9,749 nucleotides of DNA from Firmicutes bacterium CAG:449 (lineage in GTDB: Bacteria > Bacillota_I > Bacilli_A > RFN20 > CAG-449), in the NCBI GenBank assembly GCA_000432895.1, contig FR889427.1, positions 3,190 through 12,938 of the forward strand. The letters are read 5' to 3'. The position numbers and the translations under genes were made by a program. Shown in pieces: positions 1 to 7,704 of the stretch (positions are counted from its first letter, which is position 1; the number at the start of each line of letters is the position of its first letter). Below the pieces are notes generated by a model. That model did no database searches, was not told the DNA's origin, and was given only the letters and a program-made list of their open reading frames with translations.

Positions 1-1544
1 CTACTGGCTCCAAGACCATCTAAAGCATCATTCCAATCACCATAAATAGTTCTTAAACAATTAGTGTATTTATAATCAATTTTGGAAATTAAATAATTCA
101 TTAATCTAATCATATGATCTAAAACAGTATCTTCAATTAATGATCTTTTTGCAGAAGCTGGTCCATTAATTTCAAAATATCCACATTTTTCATTTAAGAA
201 TTCATAATCATTAGTATAACTTAAATATGTATATATGGTTGAAATTATCCAAACTGCTTGATCAATAAATGGTCTTAAGTCCATTCTTGTTTCATCCACT
301 CCTACTGGAGGAAGAGAATATTGACGAGGTGGATTACCACTTGGATCAATCATATTTAATACTTCTAAAAGTTTCTTTTTTGCATCTTTTGGTCGCCACA
401 TTAATAAGGCTTCGAGTTGCTGAATAACATCCCTTACACCTAAAAAGATAGAGCCTGAATTTTTAGTCAATGAACAATATTCAACTTGATAAATAACATT
501 ATCTAAGAATTTATTTAATGATTGAGAATTGATTTTATTATCTTTCCAATCAAAAAAATTAAAACTAATCATACCTGATTTATTTTTTCTATTTTGATAG
601 TATTTATTTTTATTTTTAATGTATTCTTCAATATTAAATGGAGGTTTAATTAAATCATTTTTTTGATGTGCAAAAGAAATTATATAATCAACTTTTAGAG
701 TGTTTTCTTTTGTTAAGATAATATCTCCAGCAATTGATGTGTCAGTAAATCTAGTTGATAATCTATTTAAAGAAAACTTTCCTTCTATTAAAGAAGTAGA
801 ATTAGCTAAAGAATTATTTTTACCACCAGTGTAATCCATTTTTGAAGTAGTATTATAGACTTTTACATTATCTGAAGAAATATTTCTTGTAACTAAACCA
901 TAGTTTTCAATATGAGTCATTCTATCAAGGTCTTCAGGACTTTCAAAATAAAAATTACTATTTTCATAAGTACATTTTTTAAACCATTTTGTTTCATTAC
1001 ATTCTGCACTTTGATATTTAAATAATAAATTTAAATAGCTTGATAAATAAACTTCTTTATTTGATGGATTGCTTAAATATAAAGAACAAATAATTTGTTT
1101 ATTTTCATTTACAAATAAACGTACTGCAAAGCGTAAAGAATCTATTTCCGTTAAATAATAAACACACTCTTTTGCATATACACAATATCTTTTAACGTTT
1201 TCTTCTAAAGCATTTTTACTGACTCCTAATAAGGAAATAGGAATAAATTTATTTTCTTTTTTGATACCACCATAGAAGTTTATATAAGGTTCTTTGCCTT
1301 CTAAAGAGGCTAAAATAACATAAAATGTTGATTCATGAGCATAAACATATCCAGAAGAATGAGCCCACATATAAAATCCATCATATCCATAAGGAAATCT
1401 AGATTCACCATATAATCGATCAAAACAAACGATTTTATCATCTTTTAAAATATATGTTTTTTCTGGTAAAGAAACAATATCTTTTAAATCTTTGTTTTCA
1501 ATTCTATGGATTTGTTCAAATAAATTATTTATTACTTTTTCCAT
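1..1544 (-). CDS. GH94-like inverting glycoside phosphorylase, N-terminal 514 residues (3' end outside window)
   Basis: Probably a cytoplasmic phosphorylase of clan GH-Q (GH94 or a near relative) that splits a beta-gluco-oligosaccharide with phosphate to give alpha-D-glucose 1-phosphate. Seen: an (alpha/alpha)6-barrel-type region with GVRD at about residues 369-372, a DQAVW segment at 428-432 and GDWND at 502-506. The last Asp of GDWND (D506) aligns with the usual general acid of GH94, which also lies near residue 490 in cellobiose and chitobiose phosphorylases. The N-terminal part (FDRLYG 41-46, YGYDGFYMW 52-60) does not look like the standard cellobiose phosphorylase N-terminus, so the subfamily is open. 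The ATG at 1542-1544 has GGAG eight bases upstream, and it follows the mutase stop after 3 nt. A mutase for the expected product next door supports the call. Laminaribiose, cellobiose, cellodextrin or beta-1,3-oligoglucan are all possible substrates. The coding frame is open to base 1. Confidence 0.8.
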   Translation of the reverse strand, partial: MEKVINNLFEQIHRIENKDLKDIVSLPEKTYILKDDKIVCFDRLYGESRFPYGYDGFYMWAHSSGYVYAHESTFYVILASLEGKEPYINFYGGIKKENKFIPISLLGVSKNALEENVKRYCVYAKECVYYLTEIDSLRFAVRLFVNENKQIICSLYLSNPSNKEVYLSSYLNLLFKYQSAECNETKWFKKCTYENSNFYFESPEDLDRMTHIENYGLVTRNISSDNVKVYNTTSKMDYTGGKNNSLANSTSLIEGKFSLNRLSTRFTDTSIAGDIILTKENTLKVDYIISFAHQKNDLIKPPFNIEEYIKNKNKYYQNRKNKSGMISFNFFDWKDNKINSQSLNKFLDNVIYQVEYCSLTKNSGSIFLGVRDVIQQLEALLMWRPKDAKKKLLEVLNMIDPSGNPPRQYSLPPVGVDETRMDLRPFIDQAVWIISTIYTYLSYTNDYEFLNEKCGYFEINGPASAKRSLIEDTVLDHMIRLMNYLISKIDYKYTNCLRTIYGDWNDALDGLGAS

Positions 1545-1547
1545 ATA

Positions 1548-2960
1548 TTACACTCCAACAGTTTCTATTTCAGTTACAAAATCTTTAATAATCTTTACAT
1601 TTTCTTTAGCATCTTCATAATTCGGCATTTCTACAAAAATTCTAATTACTTTTTCAGTTCCAGAAAAGCGAAGTAATGCCCAACTACCATCTTCAAAATA
1701 ATATTTATAATTATTATTTAAATGAACTTCATTTTTTAATTTATAAGTAAATTTTGGTTGCTTTTCTTTACAGGTTTTTAAAATATATTCTTTATTTTTA
1801 TAATCCATCTGATCTTCTAAAATAATGTAATGGAAAGAAGCAAAATCTTTTACTTCTTTAATTATTTTTGAAACTGGTTTATTTAAATTTGAAACCATTT
1901 CTAAAAATAAAGCACTTGCAAAAGTGGAATCTTTACCAAAAATATAATTTCTAATGGTAAGACCACCAGAAGATTCTCCACCTATTAAAGCATCATATTT
2001 TTTGATTGCTGAAGAAATATTTTTAAATCCAACATCAACTTCATGACATTTATATCCTAATTTTTCAGCAACTTTATCCACAAGATTTGATGTGGCAAGA
2101 TTTTTAACGATATCTCCTTTTTCTCCTCGATACTTAACTAAATAATAATAAAGAGAAGCTAGTATTTCATTGGCATCAACATAATTTCCATTTTCATCAA
2201 GAACACCTAATCTATCGCAATCGGAATCAGTACTTATTGCAAGATCATAATGGTTTTCTTTAACTAAAGAAGCATCTTTAATAAGATTTATTTTAGTTGG
2301 ATTTGGAACCATTCCTCCAAATAGAGGGTCATGTGTGTTATGGATTATCGTTGGATTTTTAATCCCCATAGTATTTAATAAATGACCTAAAGTTATCGAT
2401 CCTGTTCCATAAAGAGGATCGATTAATACTTTAATATTTTTATTTTTTATAGGTGTTAAAAATGAGGCAATATTATTTATAAAATCATCGTGTATGTCGA
2501 TATAACTAATTAAATTATTTCTTATTCCTTCTTGTAAAGGAGAAGTTTTATATTCTTTTAAACTATTAATCTTTTTTTCGATTAGATCAGTTAAAACTTT
2601 TTCCGCATCCATGCCTTCTTGTTGAAAGACTTTTACTCCATTATAGAAATAAGGATTATGAGAGGCAGTAATCATAATACCAAAATCAACATTATTTTTT
2701 TTGCATGTATACATGATTTCTGGTGTTGTGACTTCACTTTTTGAAATAATAACTTTAATGTTATTAGCTTGTAAAGTTTCACTAATCCAAACGCTTGCAT
2801 AGTCTGACATAAAACGATAATCATATCCTAGATAGATAGGAGTATGATAATTTCTTTCATGATAAATATCACTAATAGCTTGAGCGATTAGTTTAAGATT
2901 TGTCTTATTAAAATCATCCGCGATTATTCCACGAAATCCACCTGTTCCAAATTCTAACAT
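1548..2960 (-). CDS. alpha-D-phosphohexomutase (phosphoglucomutase/phosphomannomutase family)
   Basis: Cytoplasmic enzyme expected to interconvert glucose 1-phosphate and glucose 6-phosphate. The 470 residues match the roughly 470-residue Firmicutes PGM/PMM type, and all four family loops are present: FGTGGFRG at 4-11 near the N-terminus, TASHNP at 98-103 with the phosphoserine S100, the metal loop TDSDCDR at 244-250 with D245, D247 and D249, the sugar-binding GGESSGG at 327-333, and the phosphate loop RFSGTEK at 431-437. The Ser and Cys inside the metal loop are a minor variant of DGDxDR; the three Asp ligands are kept. An AAAGGG site lies 10 nt before the ATG. It sits 15 nt after the GH16 gene and 3 nt before the phosphorylase gene, whose expected product is its substrate. 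Preference for glucose over mannose comes from this context and cannot be read from the sequence. Confidence 0.93.
   Translation of the reverse strand: MLEFGTGGFRGIIADDFNKTNLKLIAQAISDIYHERNYHTPIYLGYDYRFMSDYASVWISETLQANNIKVIISKSEVTTPEIMYTCKKNNVDFGIMITASHNPYFYNGVKVFQQEGMDAEKVLTDLIEKKINSLKEYKTSPLQEGIRNNLISYIDIHDDFINNIASFLTPIKNKNIKVLIDPLYGTGSITLGHLLNTMGIKNPTIIHNTHDPLFGGMVPNPTKINLIKDASLVKENHYDLAISTDSDCDRLGVLDENGNYVDANEILASLYYYLVKYRGEKGDIVKNLATSNLVDKVAEKLGYKCHEVDVGFKNISSAIKKYDALIGGESSGGLTIRNYIFGKDSTFASALFLEMVSNLNKPVSKIIKEVKDFASFHYIILEDQMDYKNKEYILKTCKEKQPKFTYKLKNEVHLNNNYKYYFEDGSWALLRFSGTEKVIRIFVEMPNYEDAKENVKIIKDFVTEIETVGV
1553..1556 (-). promoter_or_regulatory. Shine-Dalgarno site of the phosphorylase, inside the mutase 3' end
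   Basis: GGAG on the minus strand, 8 nt before the ATG at 1544. It lies in the last codons of the mutase, so translation of the two genes is likely coupled, and it fixes the phosphorylase start. Confidence 0.7.
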
Positions 2961-2975
2961 AAATTTAATTCCCTT

Positions 2976-3575
2976 TTAATTTTCTTTATAGGTGAAAGAT
3001 TTAATATATAAATGGTAAATTCCTTTTTGGTTTTCACCTGCCCAAATTGGACACCATGCTCCCATCCATACTTTCATTTTTTTAGATGGAATATTTGTTG
3101 TAATAGTAGCTTTTAAAATATCATCAATATAATAATTAATTCTATCATAATTATAATCAAATTTATAAGAATGATATTGATTATCGTTGATGTTAAAATC
3201 TAATTGATCTTCAATATGAGTTGAATCACTTTCAGATGTATATGAAGAATATATAACATGATTGTTTTCATTATTTTTTCCAAAGAATTCAATATCTATT
3301 TCATTATTGATATTGCCATTATCTGCATAAAAGAAAGTCCATAAAGAATAACATATTCCACTTATTCCATCAGCTTTAGCAACCATTTCAAAAGTTCCAG
3401 GTCCATAAAAGTCTTTTGATTCTAAAGCTCCACCTACTTTATTTGTTTCATCAATAGTTATTTCTACTATACCATTATTTAGTTTAACATTTTTTGCATC
3501 AACACCATTGTTATTTGTTCCCCAAGTTCTAGTAGGTAAATTGAAATCATCAAAGTTATCAAAGTTTCTTAACAT
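2976..3575 (-). CDS. GH16 endo-beta-glucanase domain without signal peptide (lichenase-like)
   Basis: A 199-residue concanavalin-A-like beta-jelly-roll glycoside hydrolase of family 16, a retaining endo-enzyme on beta-glucans. The active site NEIDIEFFGK spans residues 91-100: E92 is the expected nucleophile, D94 the assisting Asp, E96 the acid/base. The strand has the regular EIDIE form of lichenases (EIDIEFLGK in Bacillus lichenase) and xyloglucan-type enzymes, rather than the bulged E-x-D-x-x-E of laminarinases. VGGALESKDFYGPGTFE (47-63) and MKVWMGAW (167-174) also resemble lichenase. The domain is essentially complete, but the protein starts right at it: no signal peptide and no membrane segment, although the polymer substrate is outside the cell. 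The ATG directly follows the TGA of the upstream lipoprotein in the same frame, and no Shine-Dalgarno site is visible. It may be made by reinitiation, by readthrough as a fusion, or be the remnant of a split gene. Confidence 0.85.
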   Translation of the reverse strand: MLRNFDNFDDFNLPTRTWGTNNNGVDAKNVKLNNGIVEITIDETNKVGGALESKDFYGPGTFEMVAKADGISGICYSLWTFFYADNGNINNEIDIEFFGKNNENNHVIYSSYTSESDSTHIEDQLDFNINDNQYHSYKFDYNYDRINYYIDDILKATITTNIPSKKMKVWMGAWCPIWAGENQKGIYHLYIKSFTYKEN

Positions 3576-3578
3576 TCA
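3576..3578 (-). other. Single in-frame TGA separating the MBG lipoprotein from GH16
   Basis: The minus strand reads GCA-TGA-ATG across this point (bases 3581-3573). The ATG of GH16 is in the same frame as the lipoprotein, so removing this one codon gives an open frame of about 825 codons from 5453 to 2976. Upstream bases (AATTATAAATATTCAACCA) contain no purine-rich ribosome site. The base after the stop is A. Whether the TGA is a true stop, a readthrough site or a recent mutation or sequencing error cannot be told from one sequence. Confidence 0.75.
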
Positions 3579-5453
3579 TGCTGGTTGAATATTTATAATT
3601 ACCCATTTATGAGTTGCTTTATATAATTGAGTTTCATTTGTATCAACAATTAAAGAATATACTCCTGTTTCAGTAGGTAAAGAACCATAATTTGAATAAA
3701 ATTTTTCATCTTTTTCATAGTGAGCAGTATAGCTTATTCCTTCAGGAACAATAATTTGTATTTCTCTATTTTCACCGATGGTAAAAGTTGTATCTCCTTC
3801 AAATGAAATAGGACATTCTGCTTTTTGATTATTTATAATTCTAAACCATGTTGTAGAAGTTATTTGATTATATTTATCATCTTCATTAATAGTAATTGTG
3901 ATACCATAATCACCAGGTTCGGTAGGTAAGACATCTGAATTATAACCAGTAGTATCAGAAGTATAAAGAATACTTACATTAGCATCAGTTATTAAATTGT
4001 TATCCTCATCAGTAATTGTATATTCAGGAATGCTTCCAATAGATAATTGTTGACCAGGTTCAATATTGATTTTTAAAGTGGTTTTATTTGTATCTTGTTT
4101 TTTATAAAGATTGAAGACAATCCAAGCGGTGGTTGATTCATAAATATCATTTTCATTTGTTGTAACTACTAATGCGTAAGTTCCTGTTTCAGTAGGCAAA
4201 GAACCATAATTAGAATAGAATTTTTCGTTTTTTTCATAATGAGCTGTATAACTTACTCCTTCAGGAACTGTGAATTTAATTTCTTCATCACCAATAAATA
4301 ATTCTGTCTTTTCTTCAAAAGTAATTGGACATTGTTTTTTAGTGTCATTACTTAGAATTCTAAACCATGTTGTGATGGTTGCTTGATTGTATTTATCGTC
4401 TTTGTTTACTGTAATTGTAATACCATAATCACCAGGTTCAGTAGGTAAGACATTGGAATTATAACCAGTAGTATCAGAAGTGTATAGAATATTTACATTA
4501 GCATCAGTTATTACATTATTATCCTCATCAGTAATTGTATAAGTTGGAACGGTTCCTATTTTTAGTTTTTGTCCAGGTTCAATATTAATATTTGGGGTAA
4601 TTTTATTTGCTTCATCTTTTTTTACAATACTAAATTCTTTATATGCTTTTGTTAATCTTGTATTTTCAGTTGCCTCAACTGTTACTGAAAGAATATATTT
4701 TCCAATTTCAATTGGAGCATCAAAACCAATTGATTCATTAGTTACTGGATCAAGATATTCTACAGAACTTTCTAAATCATTTTCTACTACATAAGTTGGG
4801 GAATGTTGTTTTCCATCATAATAGAAAACTGTTTCTTCTGAAAAAGTGATAACAGCATTTGGTTTATTATCGACAATTGAAAATGTAAACCATTTAGTAG
4901 TTGGCTTATATTGATTATTTCCTTCTGTCTTTATTACTAAAGCATAACATCCAATTTCTTTAGGTGCGTTTTCAATTGTTGAATAAAAGACTTCATTTTG
5001 CTCATATTGAGCTTTATATTGAACACCTTCAGGAATAGTAAACTTAATTTCTTTACTAGTTCCATCGTAAGTGTATTCTCTTTCACCAATAAAAGAAATT
5101 GGACATTCACTTCTAGTGTCTTCATTTACTGTAATAGTAAAAGTAGTTTGCTTATTTTGATAAGAAATTGTGATAGTTTTTTCTCCTGCAGTGGACATAT
5201 CAATATTTCCAACCATTGAAGAAGTAACATCGATAGTTTCTTGTTGTTCATCTTGATAAGTAATTAATAATTTTGCACCACTTATATCAAATTCTTCATT
5301 AACGTAATAAATTAATTTTGTAGGTAGTGAAACTAAAGAAATATTACTAACTTCTTTTTGGGTTAATGAAGTAGAAATATGATTTTGATCACAAGCACTA
5401 ACTTGTGAAAATAATAATAAACTAGAAATGATTAATAATTTTTGTTTTTTCAT
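3576..5453 (-). CDS. Big_3/MBG-repeat surface lipoprotein (possible binding or display part of a GH16 enzyme)
   Basis: A 625-residue lipoprotein expected to be exported and anchored on the outer face of the membrane. The signal peptide is MKKQKLLIISSLLLFSQVSA with a lipobox ending in C21. Residues about 38-110 form a Big_3 bacterial Ig-like domain (YYVNEEFDISGAKLLITY, then GEKTITISYQNKQTTFTITV). The rest is a string of MBG-like beta modules: type A at 117-195, 375-449 and 547-621, each opening with CPI[ST]F; another MBG-like module at 199-276 (YYDGKQHSPTY); type B at 287-366 and 460-540 (NIEPGQ, DYGITIT). The B-A pair is a near-exact tandem duplication. No catalytic motif is seen. GAGGAG lies 6 nt before the ATG, which overlaps the ATPase stop as ATGA. 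The C-terminal stop is in frame with the GH16 gene, so these repeats may be its spacer or carbohydrate-binding arm. A purely structural adhesin role cannot be excluded. Confidence 0.85.
   Translation of the reverse strand: MKKQKLLIISSLLLFSQVSACDQNHISTSLTQKEVSNISLVSLPTKLIYYVNEEFDISGAKLLITYQDEQQETIDVTSSMVGNIDMSTAGEKTITISYQNKQTTFTITVNEDTRSECPISFIGEREYTYDGTSKEIKFTIPEGVQYKAQYEQNEVFYSTIENAPKEIGCYALVIKTEGNNQYKPTTKWFTFSIVDNKPNAVITFSEETVFYYDGKQHSPTYVVENDLESSVEYLDPVTNESIGFDAPIEIGKYILSVTVEATENTRLTKAYKEFSIVKKDEANKITPNINIEPGQKLKIGTVPTYTITDEDNNVITDANVNILYTSDTTGYNSNVLPTEPGDYGITITVNKDDKYNQATITTWFRILSNDTKKQCPITFEEKTELFIGDEEIKFTVPEGVSYTAHYEKNEKFYSNYGSLPTETGTYALVVTTNENDIYESTTAWIVFNLYKKQDTNKTTLKINIEPGQQLSIGSIPEYTITDEDNNLITDANVSILYTSDTTGYNSDVLPTEPGDYGITITINEDDKYNQITSTTWFRIINNQKAECPISFEGDTTFTIGENREIQIIVPEGISYTAHYEKDEKFYSNYGSLPTETGVYSLIVDTNETQLYKATHKWVIINIQPA
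3579..4076 (-). repeat. Tandem domain repeat, copy 2 (B2-A3, residues 460-625)
   Basis: Second copy of a 519-nt (173-codon) unit inside the repeat lipoprotein. I count 8 mismatches by eye over 122 nt between 3901-4022 and 4420-4541, with no gap. The repeat runs up to the TGA stop. Residue 464 here corresponds to residue 291 in the first copy. Confidence 0.85.
4104..4595 (-). repeat. Tandem domain repeat, copy 1 (B1-A2, residues 287-450)
   Basis: First copy of the 519-nt unit. DNA similarity is high along its length, for example GTAGTATCAGAAG on the + strand in both copies. A linker of about 9 codons separates it from the second copy. A more diverged relative of the A half (A1) lies at about 4869-5105, so the array grew in steps, the last being the most recent. 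Confidence 0.85.
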
Positions 5454-6544
5454 TTTGTTCTCCTCAATGATTCTTGATTATCTTTATCAAATAAATGAAT
5501 TTTATCTAATTTAAATTGAATAAATGTTTTACTTCCATTAGTAAAGTTAACTCTTTCTGGTGTTTTAATTGTTAGATTGATATTCGTATTTTCAAATTTT
5601 GCATGAAGAAGAACTTCGCTACCTAACATTTCCACTAGATTAATAATTACTGGAAGACCATCATTTGCTAAAATGATATCTTCACTTCTAATACCAACAG
5701 TTACTTCTTTTTCTTGATCAAAGCCATCTAATAAATATTTGTCTTTATTAACATTAAAGATGATATTATCATTAATTTTTAATTCTAATTGGTCTTTACA
5801 AATTCCTTTAGCGGAAAAAATATTCATTTGTGGTGTACCAATAAAACAAGCCACAAATTGATTACGAGGATGATCGTATATTTCAATAGGTGTGTCAATT
5901 TGTTGAACAACACCTTTATTCATAACCACGATTCTTGTTCCCATTGTCATGGCTTCGACTTGATCGTGGGTAACATAAATAAAAGTCTTTTTTAATTTTT
6001 CGAATAAATTAATGATTTCAACACGCATTACACCTCTTAATTTAGCATCAAGATTTGATAAAGGTTCATCTAAAAGATAAGCATTTGCTTCACGGATGAC
6101 CGCTCTTCCTAAGGCAACACGTTGTCTTTGACCACCTGATAAAGCTTTTGGTTTTCGATCAAGGAGTTCTTCAATATCTAACATTTTTGCAACTTCATGA
6201 ACTTTTTGTTCAATAATTTCTTTTTTGACATGTCTTAATTTTAAGCCGAAAGAAATATTATCTTTAACAGTTAAATAAGGATATAAAGCATAGTTTTGAA
6301 AGACCATTGCTAAATCCCGATCTTTTGGCTCGACATCATTCATGTATTGATCATTTATATATAATTCACCAGAAGTAATTTCTTCTAGTCCTGCAATCAT
6401 TCTAAGTGTAGTGGATTTACCGCATCCAGAAGGACCAACAAAGACAATAAATTCTCCTTCTTCAATTCTTATAGAAAAATTGTCTACAGCTTTAACATTT
6501 CCTTTATAAACTTTGCTTACATTTTTTAATTCTATTGTTGCCAT
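5450..6544 (-). CDS. Sugar ABC transporter ATPase, MsmK/UgpC/MalK type
   Basis: The ATP-hydrolysing subunit of a CUT1-type oligosaccharide importer, acting on the inner face of the membrane. From the chosen start it has 364 residues, the normal length. Seen: Walker A GPSGCGKST 37-45, Q-loop Q83, signature LSGGQ 135-139, Walker B YLLDEP 156-161, D-loop SNLD 163-166, switch H193, then the C-terminal TOBE/MalK-type regulatory domain with GIRSEDI at 284-290. An ATG 15 nt further upstream (6557-6559) is also in frame, but AAAGGT at 6551-6556 is well placed for the ATG at 6544, and MATIELKNVSKVY is the usual family N-terminus. The gene follows the ROK stop by 4 nt and its own TGA overlaps the next ATG. 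It probably energises the permease at the right end of the window; MsmK-type ATPases can also serve several transporters. Confidence 0.95.
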   Translation of the reverse strand: MATIELKNVSKVYKGNVKAVDNFSIRIEEGEFIVFVGPSGCGKSTTLRMIAGLEEITSGELYINDQYMNDVEPKDRDLAMVFQNYALYPYLTVKDNISFGLKLRHVKKEIIEQKVHEVAKMLDIEELLDRKPKALSGGQRQRVALGRAVIREANAYLLDEPLSNLDAKLRGVMRVEIINLFEKLKKTFIYVTHDQVEAMTMGTRIVVMNKGVVQQIDTPIEIYDHPRNQFVACFIGTPQMNIFSAKGICKDQLELKINDNIIFNVNKDKYLLDGFDQEKEVTVGIRSEDIILANDGLPVIINLVEMLGSEVLLHAKFENTNINLTIKTPERVNFTNGSKTFIQFKLDKIHLFDKDNQESLRRTK

Positions 6545-6548
6545 ATTG

Positions 6549-7691
6549 TTACCTTTCATTTGCCATTATTGGTTGACATATTTCACTTCTTTCAGATAAT
6601 AAATCATTTACTGCTTTATAAATTCCTCCAATAATATCTGAATTTTCGCTTAAAAGGGAATAATTGATTTCAGCAGGTTTATAAGCTTTATTAACTTCTT
6701 CAGTAATTAATTTTAAATAATTTTCACCAAAGAATGTGACTCTTCCGGTGATAATTATTTTTGATAAATTTAAGAATTCTTGGATGTCTTTTAATAGTTT
6801 TCCTAAGATTCTTCCACTTTGATTACAAGTTTCAAATATTAGTTTATCTTGATGGTATTTTGTAATTAATTCATTCGTGGAATCTAATTTTAATTTTTCT
6901 CTTAACGCTCTTAAAGAAACTATTTCATCTAGATATTCATTATTAATTCTAAATAAGCCAATTTCACCAGCATATCCATCTTCACCACGATATAATTTTC
7001 CATTTAAGATAAATGATGAGCCAATTCCTTCATCAATATGAAGTAATAAAGCGTTTTTATCATTTTGTAATTGACCTTTAGCTCTTTCTCCATATGATTT
7101 TAAAACAATATCATTCATTATTTTTACTTCACAATTGAAATATCTTTTAAACAAAGAAAGTATATTATTTTCTCCTTCAAATAAACTATTATCGAATTGT
7201 TTTGATAATTGGAGTTGACCATTTTTATCGTTTACTCTTCCTGGAATCGATATAATGATTGATTTTAAAGGTATATCTTTAAATTTTTCTTCAATAATGC
7301 TTTTTGTTTTAAGAATCATTTCATAAATTGTTACAAGATTATATTGATTGAATTCTTTTTGAACATCTTCTAAAATTTCTTCTTTTATGTTAGATAAAAC
7401 AATTCGTGCTTTTTTATCAGATAGAGATATCACACAAATTAATCCATAATCTTCATTTAAGGTGTAATAAACTTGTTTTCTACCCACATTTGTTTTTGAT
7501 TCTATTTTAGAAATTTTAATAATATTTTTTTCTAATAAATCTTTGATAATTGAAGAAACTGAGGCGTTTGATAAGTTTAATTCTTGTCCAATTAAAGTGC
7601 CTGACATTTCTTTTTCTCTGAGTTTTGTTAATACTAGTTTATTATTATATACTCGTGCATAAGTTTGATTAATACCATTTTTTTCGTTCAT
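6549..7691 (-). CDS. ROK-family (NagC/XylR-type) transcriptional regulator with degenerate zinc site
   Basis: A 380-residue protein, the usual length of ROK repressors. Residues about 12-80 form a winged helix-turn-helix (GQELNLSNASVSSIIKDLLE, then NVGRKQVYYTL as the wing). The rest is a ROK sugar-kinase-like fold: SIPGRV 148-153, MND 192-194, the phosphate-loop-like HIDEGIGSSFILNGKLYRG at 218-236 and AGEIGLF at 241-247. In most ROK proteins the last motif is AGEIGH and is followed by a CxCGxxGC zinc cluster. Here the His is Leu, and no such Cys cluster follows; only isolated Cys288 and Cys372 are seen. The HTH argues for a repressor, not a sugar kinase. It likely binds an operator upstream of the operon and responds to a sugar or sugar phosphate; the ligand is unknown. 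GGGGAG lies 6 nt before the ATG, and the gene starts 13 nt after the GLUG lipoprotein. Confidence 0.9.
   Translation of the reverse strand: MNEKNGINQTYARVYNNKLVLTKLREKEMSGTLIGQELNLSNASVSSIIKDLLEKNIIKISKIESKTNVGRKQVYYTLNEDYGLICVISLSDKKARIVLSNIKEEILEDVQKEFNQYNLVTIYEMILKTKSIIEEKFKDIPLKSIIISIPGRVNDKNGQLQLSKQFDNSLFEGENNILSLFKRYFNCEVKIMNDIVLKSYGERAKGQLQNDKNALLLHIDEGIGSSFILNGKLYRGEDGYAGEIGLFRINNEYLDEIVSLRALREKLKLDSTNELITKYHQDKLIFETCNQSGRILGKLLKDIQEFLNLSKIIITGRVTFFGENYLKLITEEVNKAYKPAEINYSLLSENSDIIGGIYKAVNDLLSERSEICQPIMANER
6551..6556 (-). promoter_or_regulatory. Shine-Dalgarno site deciding the ATPase start
   Basis: AAAGGT on the minus strand, 6 nt before the ATG at 6542-6544. The alternative upstream ATG at 6557-6559 has no purine-rich site before it, and this site lies just downstream of it, so the shorter protein is preferred. 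Confidence 0.7.
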
Positions 7692-7704
7692 TTTATTCTC
7701 CCCG

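Noticed and set aside
2961..2975. Possible promoter or terminator between GH16 and the mutase
   Set aside because: The gap is 15 nt and holds only the AAAGGG ribosome site of the mutase; there is no room for a hairpin with U-tract or for -35/-10 boxes outside coding DNA.
3576..3578. Reading the TGA as tryptophan under genetic code 4, giving one simple fusion protein
   Set aside because: TGA ends the permease and ATPase at family-typical positions, and Trp is encoded by TGG throughout, so the code is standard. Occasional readthrough remains possible and is reported separately.
3579..4595. CRISPR or mobile-element repeat
   Set aside because: The unit is long, in frame, lies in tandem inside one coding sequence and has no spacers, inverted ends or transposase.
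4937..5219. Short open frames on both strands within the repeat lipoprotein
   Set aside because: They lie fully inside a well-supported gene, lack ribosome sites and resemble no protein family.
5789..5995. Short plus-strand open frame opposite the ABC ATPase
   Set aside because: It is antisense to conserved ATPase codons and shows no independent coding evidence.
6545..6559. Longer ATPase start at the ATG 6557-6559 (five extra residues MKGNN)
   Set aside because: It has no ribosome site, and AAAGGT at 6551-6556 fits the ATG at 6544, which also gives the usual family N-terminus.
6549..7691. ROK sugar kinase instead of regulator
   Set aside because: An N-terminal winged helix-turn-helix is present and the zinc/His features of active ROK kinases are missing.
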